In this document: piece after piece, positions 18,572 through 28,110 of the stretch
How the letters are laid out: each line of letters opens with the position of its first letter
Position numbering within the stretch: position 1 is the stretch's first letter
Source: Gracilimonas sp040877545
Lineage (GTDB): Bacteria > Bacteroidota > Rhodothermia > Balneolales > Balneolaceae
Length of the DNA stretch: 64,000 bases
NCBI GenBank assembly: GCA_040877545.1
Contig: JBBDNN010000064.1
Coordinates: 18,423 to 82,422 of the forward strand
Direction of reading: 5' to 3'
The notes under the pieces: model-generated
The model's database searches: none
Told to the model about the DNA's origin: nothing
Seen by the model: the letters and a program-made list of their open reading frames with translations, nothing else
Program-made: the position numbers and the translations under genes

Positions 18572-18603
18572 AAAACCCGTGCTTCACATGTACGGGTTTT
18601 TTT
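18572..18603 (+). terminator. Intrinsic terminator in a divergent gap
   Basis: AAAACCCGT (18572-18580), an 11-base loop, ACGGGTTTT (18592-18600) and a T run to 18603. The orientation fits a plus-strand transcript, yet the gene to the left starts on the minus strand and the gene to the right starts at 18673, so the terminator has no evident gene. Confidence 0.7.
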
Positions 18604-18672
18604 ATAACATTTTTCATTTTGAACTGCTACCATACACTCCGTTATTATGGTGCAAATTCTCAATTATAATTT

Positions 18673-21252
18673 ATGACTATGAAAATCTTTTTTACTGCTC
18701 TTTTCTTTTTGTTTTTCGGGATGATGGTACACGCCCAGCCCCAACCCGTTACGCTGGATTATTTTTTACCTGATGGAATCAGCTACAACACCGAAATTCC
18801 CACGCCCAAAGAAATTTTAGGGGCCGAAGTAGGCGAATGGCATGTGCGGCACGATCAGTTGGCGAATTATATGCATGCTGTGGCGGAAGCTTCCGATCGG
18901 GTTACCATTACCGAATATGCCCGCACGTATGAAAACCGCCCGCTGTTGATGCTCACTATCACATCACCCCAAAACCACCAAAATATAAACGAGCTGAAAG
19001 AGCAGCATTTGCAGCTTAGTGATGCATCCACATCTGATGAACTGGATTTATCGGCCATGCCTGTGGTGGTAACCATGAGTTACAGCGTGCACGGAAATGA
19101 GCCGAGTGGTTCCAATGCTTCGCTGGCGGTGGTGTATCATCTGGCCGCAGCGGAAGGGGAAGAAATTGAGGAGCAGTTAGAGAATACCATTATCCTTGTT
19201 GATCCGAGTATAAACCCGGATGGATTGAGCCGTTTTGCACACTGGGCAAATACCAATAAGAGCAAAAATGTGCTGGTCACAGATCCCAACAGCCGCGAAT
19301 TTAGTGAAACCTGGCCGGGCGGCAGAACCAATCATTATTGGTTTGATTTGAACCGTGACTGGATGCCCCTGCAACATCCTTCAAGTCAGGGACGCGTAGC
19401 TAAATTTCATGAATGGAAACCGAATGTGTTGACGGATCATCACGAGATGGGAACCAATGCTACCTTCTTTTTTCAGCCGGGAATTCCTTCCAGAACCCAT
19501 CCTATCACCCCGCAGAGAAACCAGGATTTAACCGGCGCCATAGCCGAATATCACGCCGATGCGCTGGATAAAATACAGTCGCTCTATTACTCGAAAGAAA
19601 GCTTTGATGATTTTTATTATGGAAAAGGCTCCACCTATCCGGATGTAAATGGTTCGCTGGGAATCCTGTTTGAGCAGGCCAGCTCGCGCGGACATGCACA
19701 GGAAAGTGTGCATGGAATTCTGGAGTTTCCCTTCACCATTCGAAACCAATTTACCACTTCTCTTTCTACACTTGAAGCGGCGCAAAGCCTGCGGGAAGAG
19801 TTGCTTGCAAATACCCGCGAGTTTTATCAGGAAGCGGCAGAGGAAGCGAGTTCAGCTTCTATAAAAGGATATGTATTTGGTGAGGAAGCAGACCAGGGGC
19901 GCACCAAACATCTCGCTGAAATGCTTACCCGAAATCAGATTGATGTTTTTGAATTGGCACAGGATTACCAGGATTTCAAAGCCGGGAAAGCCTTTGTGAT
20001 TCCAACTAATCAGCAACAGTTTAAGTTACTTACTGCAATGTTCGAGCGGAGAACCGAGTTTAATGACAGCCTGTTTTATGATGTTTCAGCCTGGACCATG
20101 CCCTACGCTTTTAATCTTCCCTTTGCTGAATTAGGGCGGGATTTCAACACCAGTCTCCAGGGAGATACGTTCACTCTGGATGATTTAAAACCTAACGGCG
20201 AACTGGTTGGCGGGAAATCCGAATATACCTACGCTTTTGAATGGGATGAATATTATGCACCAAGAGCCTTGTACCGTTTACTCTCGCAGAGAGTGAGGGC
20301 AAAAGTTGCATCCCGAAAATTTACTTCCGTCACCAGTACCGGTGCAAAAGAATTTGATTATGGAACTATCATTGTGCCGATGGGCGTGCAGGATGATCAG
20401 GATAAGGTTCATGAAATCATTCAAACAATAACCGAAGAAGACGGCCTCACCGTGTATGATTTATCCACCGGCCTGACTCCAAGTGGAATGGATTTGGGAA
20501 GTAGAAATCTTCAGGATTTGAAAGAGCCAAAAGTTGCCATGATGAGTGGCCCTGGTACTAATTCCAGCGAGGTAGGCGAAACCTGGCACTTAATGGATCA
20601 GCGTTACCACATGCCGCTTTCTATTTTGGATGTAGAAGATTTTGAGAGAAGAGATTTGAGCCGGTACAATGTAATAGTATCCAGCGGCTACCGGATTTCA
20701 GACAGAGCCTCGGAAAACTTAAAAGAGTGGGTCCGAAATGGCGGAACGCTTGTGGTATATAAAGGAGCCCTCCGATGGGCAAAATCAAGCGGCTTTGCTA
20801 ATTTTGATTATGTGGAACCTGAGGAGTCGGATGAAGAAGAAGAGCGTGAGGTACGGCCTTATGTAAATCAGCGAAATGATTCCGGAGCTGAGTATATCGG
20901 TGGTACTATCTTTAATGCCACATTAGACCTGACGCATCCTATGGGTTATGGTTTTAATGAGGAGGATATCACCGTTTTCAGAAACAGCACCATCTTTTTG
21001 CAAAAAGGTGAAAACCCATATTCCACGCCTCTCTATTATACAGAGGATCCTTTGGCAAGCGGGTACATCTCGGATGATAACCTGGAAAAAATTAAAGGAA
21101 CAGCGGCGGTGGTTGTAAGCCGCTTAGGCAGCGGAAAAGTGATTGCCATGACCGATAATCCAAATTTCCGGGCTTTTTGGTACGGTACAAACAAGCTCTT
21201 TGCCAACGCAGTATTTTTCGGGCACACCATAAGCGGGGGAACAACTAACTAG
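18673..21252 (+). CDS. Secreted M14 zinc carboxypeptidase with C-terminal GATase-like domain
   Basis: 859 residues with a signal peptide (about residues 1-22; the ATG at 18679 is an equally good start). The M14 zinc site is visible as SVHGNEPSG (His140, Glu143), with NPDG and later DHHEMG (about 255-259) supplying the third ligand. The C-terminal third (from about 620) contains VAMMSGPGTNSSEVGETW and a later NGGTLVVYKGA, similar to the class-I amidotransferase-like domain that follows M14 in this family. It should trim peptides outside the cytoplasm. It stands alone in a divergent arrangement. Confidence 0.88.
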   Translation: MTMKIFFTALFFLFFGMMVHAQPQPVTLDYFLPDGISYNTEIPTPKEILGAEVGEWHVRHDQLANYMHAVAEASDRVTITEYARTYENRPLLMLTITSPQNHQNINELKEQHLQLSDASTSDELDLSAMPVVVTMSYSVHGNEPSGSNASLAVVYHLAAAEGEEIEEQLENTIILVDPSINPDGLSRFAHWANTNKSKNVLVTDPNSREFSETWPGGRTNHYWFDLNRDWMPLQHPSSQGRVAKFHEWKPNVLTDHHEMGTNATFFFQPGIPSRTHPITPQRNQDLTGAIAEYHADALDKIQSLYYSKESFDDFYYGKGSTYPDVNGSLGILFEQASSRGHAQESVHGILEFPFTIRNQFTTSLSTLEAAQSLREELLANTREFYQEAAEEASSASIKGYVFGEEADQGRTKHLAEMLTRNQIDVFELAQDYQDFKAGKAFVIPTNQQQFKLLTAMFERRTEFNDSLFYDVSAWTMPYAFNLPFAELGRDFNTSLQGDTFTLDDLKPNGELVGGKSEYTYAFEWDEYYAPRALYRLLSQRVRAKVASRKFTSVTSTGAKEFDYGTIIVPMGVQDDQDKVHEIIQTITEEDGLTVYDLSTGLTPSGMDLGSRNLQDLKEPKVAMMSGPGTNSSEVGETWHLMDQRYHMPLSILDVEDFERRDLSRYNVIVSSGYRISDRASENLKEWVRNGGTLVVYKGALRWAKSSGFANFDYVEPEESDEEEEREVRPYVNQRNDSGAEYIGGTIFNATLDLTHPMGYGFNEEDITVFRNSTIFLQKGENPYSTPLYYTEDPLASGYISDDNLEKIKGTAAVVVSRLGSGKVIAMTDNPNFRAFWYGTNKLFANAVFFGHTISGGTTN

Positions 21253-21341
21253 ATCATAGCTTGGTGGGGTGGAGGGATTCCACAGATTGTCTTTGCGGAA
21301 ATTTGATGTAGGATTAATAAACTACCAGCCACTTAAAAGTC

Positions 21342-21361
21342 ATACCTGCGAAGGCAGGTAT
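21342..21361. repeat. Small hairpin repeat (ATACCTGC-GAAG-GCAGGTAT)
   Basis: An 8-bp perfect stem with a GAAG loop, embedded in the context gtCATACCTGCGAAGGCAGG. This matches the style of dispersed intergenic hairpins seen in many genomes. It lies between two convergent genes and may also stop transcription, although no T run follows. The rest of the 265-bp gap (21253-21517) shows nothing else recognisable. Confidence 0.5.
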
Positions 21362-21517
21362 CTACGAAGTTGCCTAAGAGACAAAAAGTGAAAACAAAGC
21401 AAGCGTGTTCCTATGCCGCCCACTTCATCCACAATTTCCTTCTGCTTCATTTTAATTAGATGTTGATTAACCCTCCGCCTGTTCGGCGTTCCTTGCTCAA
21501 CATTCAATATTCGATGT

Positions 21518-22711
21518 TCATTTAACTTTCACCCCATTAATAAATACGCCGGTAACATGAGTAACATACTCCAGCGGATCACCATCAAACAGTGCAATAT
21601 CGGCGTCTTTTCCAGCTTCCAAAGAACCCACACGATTATCAATACCTAAAAGTTTTGCCGCATCAAGTGTCAGAACCTCAAGGGCTGCTGTTCTGCCTAA
21701 ACCATTAGCAGCGGCAACTCCGGCTTCAAATAAAACCACGCGGGTTTTTGGAACATAGCCTTCAAAGCCGCTTTGAAATGCGATGGAGATTCCAGCTTCA
21801 TATAAACGTGCAGGCGTTTCCAGGGAAGCATTTCTGCTGTCGCGGGATGGCCGGATCATCGTTGGATGCACAATTACCGGAAAGCCGGCATCTCTTAGTT
21901 CATCTAAAATGAGATAAGCTTCGGCAACGCCATCAAGCACCATGGGAAAGCCGAATTCCTTCTGAAGGCGAATGGCTGTCATAATATCATTTGCTTTATG
22001 GACGGTAACCAGGGCTTTTATTTTTCCCGCGAGTAAATCAGCCAGGGCTTCCATACCCAGATCGCGGGACGGCTTATCATCCCCATTTCGTTTTTCGGCA
22101 TATTCCTGAGCCTTTACCAATTCCTGACGCAGCATGGCTATTCCTTTAGACCTGCTTCCCGGCTTGCTGATGTTGCGGTTCATCATATTTCCGAGTGTAA
22201 AAGCAAGCATCGTAGTAGAATCTATCAAAGCTTCAGCAACTGTCTCGCCGGTGGTTTTTACAATCATGGTTTGGCCGCTGATTAACGCCCCCGGCCCATG
22301 CCCGGTATGTATTGTTGTGACTCCATGATCACGCAAATGTCCTACAAGTTTTTCCCTTGCATTATAGGCATCAATTGCTCTAAGCTCGGGTTGAATGGCA
22401 CTGGAAGTTTCCAGTTGGTCCTGGTCGTGATCCTGATTTAGATGTCCCGCCAAACCCACCACAGAATGAGCATCAATTAAACCGGGTGTAATTACTTCTG
22501 CTTCATGCACTTCATAATCGGAAGGAATATTAATATCTGAAGCAGAGCCCACGCGTTCTATTTTGCCGTCTCTGATTAAAACCACGCCGTCTGTAATAGG
22601 ATCACCAGCCATGGTGTAAACGGTTTCTCCTTTTACTGCAATTTGTGCCTCGGCGGTTTGATTGGCCAGGAACAGTGATGGAATCAATATTAAAATTTTA
22701 AATAATCTCAA
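21518..22711 (-). CDS. Secreted amidohydrolase-family protein with degraded metal site
   Basis: 397 residues, signal peptide at 1-22. The overall fold is that of imidazolonepropionase-like amidohydrolases (GLIDAHS, a mid-protein TVHKANDI and the C-terminal GSLEAGKDADIALFDGDP). The first metal pair, normally HxH, reads HSV, and the late Asp position (HTDDG in the upstream paralogue) reads QSGFEG. That suggests a catalytically weak or structural partner. It overlaps the upstream paralogue by 4 bp, and the two probably form a complex. Confidence 0.82.
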   Translation of the reverse strand: MRLFKILILIPSLFLANQTAEAQIAVKGETVYTMAGDPITDGVVLIRDGKIERVGSASDINIPSDYEVHEAEVITPGLIDAHSVVGLAGHLNQDHDQDQLETSSAIQPELRAIDAYNAREKLVGHLRDHGVTTIHTGHGPGALISGQTMIVKTTGETVAEALIDSTTMLAFTLGNMMNRNISKPGSRSKGIAMLRQELVKAQEYAEKRNGDDKPSRDLGMEALADLLAGKIKALVTVHKANDIMTAIRLQKEFGFPMVLDGVAEAYLILDELRDAGFPVIVHPTMIRPSRDSRNASLETPARLYEAGISIAFQSGFEGYVPKTRVVLFEAGVAAANGLGRTAALEVLTLDAAKLLGIDNRVGSLEAGKDADIALFDGDPLEYVTHVTGVFINGVKVK

Positions 22712-24018
22712 TTTAAACCTCCGTCAGAATGATGTGTATGTGTACTACCGCGAAAGACATCATAACCGCCGGTCGCGAATTTTTTGTCTTCATCGTCACT
22801 GCGATCCCAAACCAAATCTCCTTCAATCCACGTTTGCTCCACATGAGTATACACGCTGAAAGGATCTCCGGAAAGAATGATGAAGTCGGCATCTTTGCCA
22901 TTTTCAAGTGTGCCTGCGCGATCATCAATATTCATCATAATAGCGTTGGCAATGGTTACCGATTCGAGGGCCTTTTCGCGGCTCATCCCTTCGCGTACAG
23001 CCATCGCTGTGGAACGAAGAAATAAGCGGGAATCCGTAATACCATCATCGGTATGCATACCAACAATAACCCCGGCTTTTTCGAGCGCAGCACCGTTTGA
23101 ATTGCTGATGGCTTCCGTTTCCAATTTCCCGCCAAAAGAATCGAGGGTAATAATAGAAGCTGGAACACCGGCAGCGGCAATTTCATCGGCCACTTTCCAG
23201 GCTTCGCTCACATGCTGAAGCACGAGTTTATAGCCAAACTCCTGGGAGAGACGAATGGCGGTTAAAATATCATCGTGGCGGTGGGTATGATTGTGAACCG
23301 TCCGTTTGCCTTCCAATACTTCAATCAATGTTTCCATTTGAAGATCCCGGGCAGGCATTTTACTATCATCGCCATTTGCCTTATTTATTTTAGCCTGATA
23401 GTTCTGGGCTTTCACAAAAAGTTCCCGAACCATAGCAGCTGATTTTGCACGGGTTCCGGGAAAGGGAGAGCTTCTTAATGGATTGGTGCCATTTGCCATT
23501 TTAATCCCGCCATAAATATTATTCTCTTCATCAACAATCAGCAGCATGTCGTCGATTGTATTTGCTTCACGAAGTTTCAGGTACACTGTTTGTCCGCTCA
23601 TAAGGTGGCCGGAGCCGGGCATTACATTAACAGAGGTAATACCGCCGGCGCGAGCTTTATTAAAAGAAGTACTGCGTGGATTTATGGTATCCATGATGCG
23701 AATATCCGGATGCAGCGCTGATGACCGGTCTCCGCCATCTCCTTCCCCAATGTGAGAGTGAGAATCAATGAGTCCGGGCATAATCACTTTGCCGGAAACA
23801 TCATGTACATCGGCATTTTGAGGAATACTGGTATCGGAATCCCCAACCGTTGATATTTTTCCATTTTCTATTATTAATACCCCGTTGTCGATAGGTTCGC
23901 CGGAAATTGGGATGATTTGTGCTCCTCTAAAAACCTGTGTAGTAGATTGGCTGAATCCACTGAGGCTAAATAAAAGCATACAAATCGAAGCGAGTAAAAG
24001 GCTTCGGATAAGCTTCAT
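22708..24018 (-). CDS. Secreted amidohydrolase (imidazolonepropionase-like)
   Basis: 436 residues, signal peptide at 1-23. The metal ligands appear intact: GLIDSHSHIG (HxH), HRHDDI, LQHVSEAW and HTDDG (final Asp). The C-terminal GTLENGKDADFIILSGDP closes the composite beta-sandwich. The enzyme probably hydrolyses a cyclic amide or dipeptide in the periplasm; the substrate is unknown. It is first in a two-gene operon with the degenerate paralogue (4-bp overlap). Confidence 0.85.
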   Translation of the reverse strand: MKLIRSLLLASICMLLFSLSGFSQSTTQVFRGAQIIPISGEPIDNGVLIIENGKISTVGDSDTSIPQNADVHDVSGKVIMPGLIDSHSHIGEGDGGDRSSALHPDIRIMDTINPRSTSFNKARAGGITSVNVMPGSGHLMSGQTVYLKLREANTIDDMLLIVDEENNIYGGIKMANGTNPLRSSPFPGTRAKSAAMVRELFVKAQNYQAKINKANGDDSKMPARDLQMETLIEVLEGKRTVHNHTHRHDDILTAIRLSQEFGYKLVLQHVSEAWKVADEIAAAGVPASIITLDSFGGKLETEAISNSNGAALEKAGVIVGMHTDDGITDSRLFLRSTAMAVREGMSREKALESVTIANAIMMNIDDRAGTLENGKDADFIILSGDPFSVYTHVEQTWIEGDLVWDRSDDEDKKFATGGYDVFRGSTHTHHSDGGLN

Positions 24019-24163
24019 ATATTTTTTTGATTGGTTAAAGAATTTGTGCGGTCAATTTATAAAAAAAGAAGTGGGAGAAAAGGATTACAACGTAAAAAAT
24101 GGAAAATGGAACGGGAACAGGTTTAAGTAGGCTTTTAACAATAACTGTAATGAAAAATGAGCT

Positions 24164-24832
24164 ATGAAGAATAAAGGGTGGAAAATTTTTGGCGTGGTTG
24201 TTTTAATATTAGCTGCGCTGGTTTTAATTGTAACATTGACCATTGATGGAATGGTGAAGTCTGCCATTCAGGATAAAGGTTCCGAATTATTACAGACCAC
24301 CGTAAATGTGGATGATGTAGATATTTCAATATTTGGCGGAACAGGGAGTATCACCGGGTTAATCATCGAAAATCCAGATGGCTTCAGTGAAGAACCGGCT
24401 ATGCGATTTGACCGGGCAGATATAAGGCTTCAGCTTTCTTCTTTAATTTCTGATGAGATCATAATCCATGAACTTATTATAACCGGCCCGGAACTTTTCT
24501 TTGAACAACAGGAGATGCAGGCTAACCTGAAAACGCTCAATGATAATTTCAACAGATCTCCCGATGAATCAGAGAAATCTCTTATTATTGATTATTTCCT
24601 GATTGAAAACGGCCTGGTAAAAGTAAGCACATCTATAGACCGTGAGCGAAGCGGAGAAGCTACTATCGATCGTTTTGAACTGGAGGGAATTGGCCGTGAC
24701 GGCAACAATACCGTGAAAGAAAGCCTGAGGCAAATCCTTGATCCGCTACTGGAACGAGCCATCGCCGAAGCTGTTCAAAGCGGAGTTTTTGACCAACTCG
24801 AAAACCGGGTACGGGATTTATTTGATCAGTAG
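24164..24832 (+). CDS. AsmA-like envelope protein
   Basis: 222 residues. One membrane segment at about 8-26 is followed by a periplasmic domain. Its pattern of ISIFGGTGSITGLIIENPDGF, then IRLQLSSLISDEIIIHELII resembles the N-terminal strand region of AsmA/YhdP-like bridge proteins (about residues 55-105), but the protein is far shorter. No catalytic motif is visible. Possibly involved in outer-membrane lipid homeostasis; that is inferred from similarity of pattern only. Confidence 0.6.
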   Translation: MKNKGWKIFGVVVLILAALVLIVTLTIDGMVKSAIQDKGSELLQTTVNVDDVDISIFGGTGSITGLIIENPDGFSEEPAMRFDRADIRLQLSSLISDEIIIHELIITGPELFFEQQEMQANLKTLNDNFNRSPDESEKSLIIDYFLIENGLVKVSTSIDRERSGEATIDRFELEGIGRDGNNTVKESLRQILDPLLERAIAEAVQSGVFDQLENRVRDLFDQ

Positions 24833-24836
24833 TGAA

Positions 24837-24870
24837 AGCTTATCCATCTTCTGGCTCAAAACCGTCTGAG
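24837..24870. repeat. Copy A of a 34-bp direct repeat flanking a membrane-protein gene
   Basis: AGCTTATCCATCT...CTCAAAACCG...CTGAG matches the stretch at 25768-25801 at 27 of 34 positions without gaps, in the same orientation. The two copies flank the 24918-25655 gene. Confidence 0.4.
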
Positions 24871-24917
24871 GGATTGCTGGGCTGAAGATGAATCAGAGCA
24901 TCCAAAAGATCTTTGGG

Positions 24918-25655
24918 TTAAATCCTCAAAGCATCTTTCACTACGTCTCCAAAGTCGCCTCTCTTTATTTTAGCATCGGTGTACTCTAAAACTTCGAGTT
25001 TTCGTGCTCCGCGATAAAAAAGATACATGCTTATGGCCATCACGGTATGTGCCAGGTCAAGATGATTGAACCAGGTATGAAGCCCAATTTCACTTGTATA
25101 GAATACGGCAGACAGTGTGGCGAAAATCACCGATAAAAATATAATCCGGCTGCCTTCATTGCGGGTTCGCCAATACACCAGGAAGTGAATCGGCAATACT
25201 ACTAATCCCAATCCATATGCCGAATGCACCTGAATGAAAAAGAAATTCAAAGTGGTAAAGGTGATTACTGCAAAAGTGATTAGTTCCACAATATTGGCTA
25301 CTTCCAGAATTTTACCAAACCGGTAATTAATTACCGGCTGAGCATGGATAATTGTAGCACGTTCAATTGCCATTATCGAAAGCATGCTTATCAGCCAGCC
25401 AGGCAGCTTCCATTCATAGCCCACCGCATATTGAAAAGCATGGCCCAAAATTCCACCTAAAAAAGTTGCCAGCGCCATGATGGCAAAATACCACCGCATA
25501 TTCCGATGTACCTTTCCCTTCATATTTAGCTTCTTCAATTTAACAACGGCATATATGCAAACAGCCGTAATCCATAAATCAGTAAATGTAACCATCGGCT
25601 CCATGATGGTTAGATCAAATATTTCTATGGAAGGTTGACCGGAATCGGATTGCAT
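24918..25655 (-). CDS. Seven-TM membrane protein of unknown function
   Basis: 245 residues with about seven membrane segments and short loops, opening with a polar N-terminus and a VTFTDLWITAVCIYAVVKL helix. A charged LDLAHTVMAISMYLFYRGARKLE stretch ends the core (about residues 203-225). I do not recognise a characterised family; the layout resembles small uncharacterised 7TM proteins of Bacteroidota. It is bordered by a direct repeat on each side. Confidence 0.65.
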   Translation of the reverse strand: MQSDSGQPSIEIFDLTIMEPMVTFTDLWITAVCIYAVVKLKKLNMKGKVHRNMRWYFAIMALATFLGGILGHAFQYAVGYEWKLPGWLISMLSIMAIERATIIHAQPVINYRFGKILEVANIVELITFAVITFTTLNFFFIQVHSAYGLGLVVLPIHFLVYWRTRNEGSRIIFLSVIFATLSAVFYTSEIGLHTWFNHLDLAHTVMAISMYLFYRGARKLEVLEYTDAKIKRGDFGDVVKDALRI

Positions 25656-25767
25656 TACACGTTATGCTGAATTTGATGAAGATATTATATGATAGAACAA
25701 AACGGCTAGAATTTTAAGTCACAGCACATGAACCATTTTTTTAAATACATTTTCTCCAATACAGCTC

Positions 25768-25801
25768 AGCTTCTCCATCTGCCCACTCAAAGCCGCCTGA
25801 G
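25768..25801. repeat. Copy B of the 34-bp direct repeat
   Basis: AGCTTCTCCATCT...CTCAAAGCCG...CTGAG; partner of 24837-24870 (27/34 identical). It lies in the 230-bp gap upstream of the 7TM gene, in which nothing else is recognisable. Confidence 0.4.
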
Positions 25802-25885
25802 TATTGTTTGATTCGGTGAAAATTTTAATTTTGAAAAGAAAAGCCGTTCGGCATTTTTTCTCATTAATATTTAAAATATCCTTGC

Positions 25886-26788
25886 TCACTGCTTTTGATA
25901 AGCCTCGGCCATAGCCAGCAGTTTCTTTAAATCTTCTATTCGTTCGGGTTGTTTCGCTTTCTCGTAACTGTGAATCAGGTTTCGGATGCAGCGGATGACA
26001 ATGTCCAGGTTTGTGGCAATCTGGAAGTGATCGGGACGTGGTTCAATATTGTTTTTTTTTAGGAAGAAATAACATTGGTCATAAGTTACAATAGCACCAT
26101 TATCGTATGGATCAATCAAAAGCTCTTCGGTATCACCTACATAATTCAGCATAAAATGAATGGGCATATTTATTCCGAAAAAAGGCATTTCAAGCCGGCG
26201 GGCGATAAACATCACTACCAGGCTCAAAGAAATCGGCAGCCCCTTTCGGCGGTCAATAACCTGGTCGAGTAAACAATTTGAGGGGGCGTGGTAATTTTCA
26301 GTATCACCCCGAAAATTCAGGTTCTCAAAAATGAACTTCATTAGTTGTCTCATCTTGCGACGTTCATCCAGCTTGTATTTTATCTGCGGCTCAACCATTT
26401 TGGCAAAATGATCCAGTTTCTTTTGATAGTCCCTGATTCTGAGGGTTGGATTTCCAAAACGCGCCAGGGTAAAAACAGCCGTTTCAAGTGATTTCCTGGT
26501 TTTTAGCCCACCTTCAAGTATATCTAAAAAATCGCCCTCCAGGTTATCAAAAGTAAGAAGGTGAATCACCTCATTTATTCGATCTCTCTCGTCTTTGCTT
26601 TTTATTTCTGTGCGATATTCATCGAGCAGGGGAACAGCTTTTTCGCCTAACTCATGTAACCTGTTTTGAACTTTTTCTTTCACAAAAGGATCGGGATCCT
26701 CCAATAAAAAAAGCAACGATTCTATTTCTGATTTTGAAGTCATAGATGATATTCTTTTGCGACTCTCTCTTTTAAGATATTGATTCAA
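25886..26788 (-). CDS. SirB1/transglutaminase-like protein
   Basis: 300 residues. The conserved core PSNCLLDQVIDRRKGLPISL (about residues 167-186) is followed by GINMPIHFMLNY and LIDPYDNG. This corresponds to the Transglut_core2/SirB1 family, here with Cys, His and Asp available (NC, PIHF, DPYDNG). The N-terminal third is helical and HEAT-like (LLFLLEDPDPFVKEKV). The role is unknown; it sits alone and diverges from arcA. Confidence 0.8.
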   Translation of the reverse strand: MNQYLKRESRKRISSMTSKSEIESLLFLLEDPDPFVKEKVQNRLHELGEKAVPLLDEYRTEIKSKDERDRINEVIHLLTFDNLEGDFLDILEGGLKTRKSLETAVFTLARFGNPTLRIRDYQKKLDHFAKMVEPQIKYKLDERRKMRQLMKFIFENLNFRGDTENYHAPSNCLLDQVIDRRKGLPISLSLVVMFIARRLEMPFFGINMPIHFMLNYVGDTEELLIDPYDNGAIVTYDQCYFFLKKNNIEPRPDHFQIATNLDIVIRCIRNLIHSYEKAKQPERIEDLKKLLAMAEAYQKQ

Positions 26789-26864
26789 CTTTACAATTAC
26801 TTCTTATAAATGGTGATGGTAACCGTTATATTTCATGGATCTTATCAACCATTGTAACCTGTAT

Positions 26865-28100
26865 ATGAAGATTAATGTTTCTTCCGAAATCGGACACCTG
26901 CAAGGCGTAATTGTGCATACACCCGGCCATGAAGTTTCTTTGGTGAATCCGGAATTAAAAGACGAACTTTTATTTGATGATATTATCTTTGAGGAAGATG
27001 CACGCGTAGAGCATCAGGATATGCTGAAAGTTTTTAAAGCCGCCATGCCTGAAGGCGGTCAGGTGATTGAAATAGTGGATATTTTTCGGGAGGTAATTCA
27101 GCACAAAGATGCCCGGTCTTATTTTATAGAAGAGTTGATCCGGGAATTTCCCGCAGAAAACCTGCACGTAATTGAGCACGAGCTGAAGGAGTTGAATCCC
27201 GAAGAACTTCTGAAATTTGTCACCGAAGGCCGCATCAAAAAAGCCAAGGGGTTTACTCTTCATCCCATGCCGAACCTGCTTTTTACACGCGATTTAGCCG
27301 CTGTTGTGGGTGATGGTATTCTCGTGTCCAGGGCAGCAAAAAAAGCCCGCCTAAGAGAGTCTGTTTTGATGGATACACTTGTAAATTTTCATCCACTGTT
27401 TGACGGAGTTCGTGAAAATGCTATTCGCATTACCGGCCATCAATCCATAGAAGGGGGTGATGTGCTGGTGGTCTCCGAGAAACTGGTTTTAATCGGGATG
27501 AGCGAGCGCACGTCCTTTAGCGGATTGATGAAAGGTGCCGAAGGTTTATTGAAAGCCGGCGTGGAAACAGTGTTAGCTATTGATATTCCTAAACAACGTT
27601 CCTCCATGCATCTTGATACCATTTTTACTGTTGCCAGCCAGGATGAATGTATAGCATTCCCTCCTGCAATTACAGAGCAGCAGGATAATGTGGTGGCTAT
27701 TGTCAGAAACGGGGATTCTATTATTACCGAAAGAAAAAATTCTCTTAAAGAAGCTCTTGAAGAATACACCGGCACAAAATACACGTTCATTGAATGTGGC
27801 GGAGAAGACAGAACCAATCAATTTCGTGAACAGTGGACAGATGGCGCAAATATTTTTGCTCTGGCTCCCGGAATAATCCTAGGCTATGAACGTAACACCA
27901 ATACCTTTAACACGCTGATTGATCATGGCTACGATTACATGACGCAGTATGAATTTATTGAAGAGTATACCAATAAAGAGCTGGAACCGAACGCTGATAA
28001 AAAAATTGCCATTAGTTTTCAGGGGCATGAGCTTTGCCGCGGACGTGGCGGCGCCCGTTGTATGACCATGCCTATTTCAAGAAAGCCGATAACATCCTAA
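26865..28100 (+). CDS. arcA: Arginine deiminase
   Basis: 411 residues from the ATG at 26865, which gives the typical MKINVSSEIGHLQGVIVHTPG start; an in-frame ATG 30 bp upstream is less likely. The guanidino-modifying signatures are present: FTRDLA, EGGDVLVV, SMHLDTIFT and the catalytic Cys in GARCMTMPISR near the C-terminus (about residue 399). It converts arginine to citrulline and ammonia, the first step of the arginine deiminase pathway. No arcB or arcC is nearby, so here it may serve acid/nitrogen or other needs rather than a complete ATP-yielding operon. Confidence 0.92.
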   Translation: MKINVSSEIGHLQGVIVHTPGHEVSLVNPELKDELLFDDIIFEEDARVEHQDMLKVFKAAMPEGGQVIEIVDIFREVIQHKDARSYFIEELIREFPAENLHVIEHELKELNPEELLKFVTEGRIKKAKGFTLHPMPNLLFTRDLAAVVGDGILVSRAAKKARLRESVLMDTLVNFHPLFDGVRENAIRITGHQSIEGGDVLVVSEKLVLIGMSERTSFSGLMKGAEGLLKAGVETVLAIDIPKQRSSMHLDTIFTVASQDECIAFPPAITEQQDNVVAIVRNGDSIITERKNSLKEALEEYTGTKYTFIECGGEDRTNQFREQWTDGANIFALAPGIILGYERNTNTFNTLIDHGYDYMTQYEFIEEYTNKELEPNADKKIAISFQGHELCRGRGGARCMTMPISRKPITS

Positions 28101-28110
28101 AAAAAAGCTA

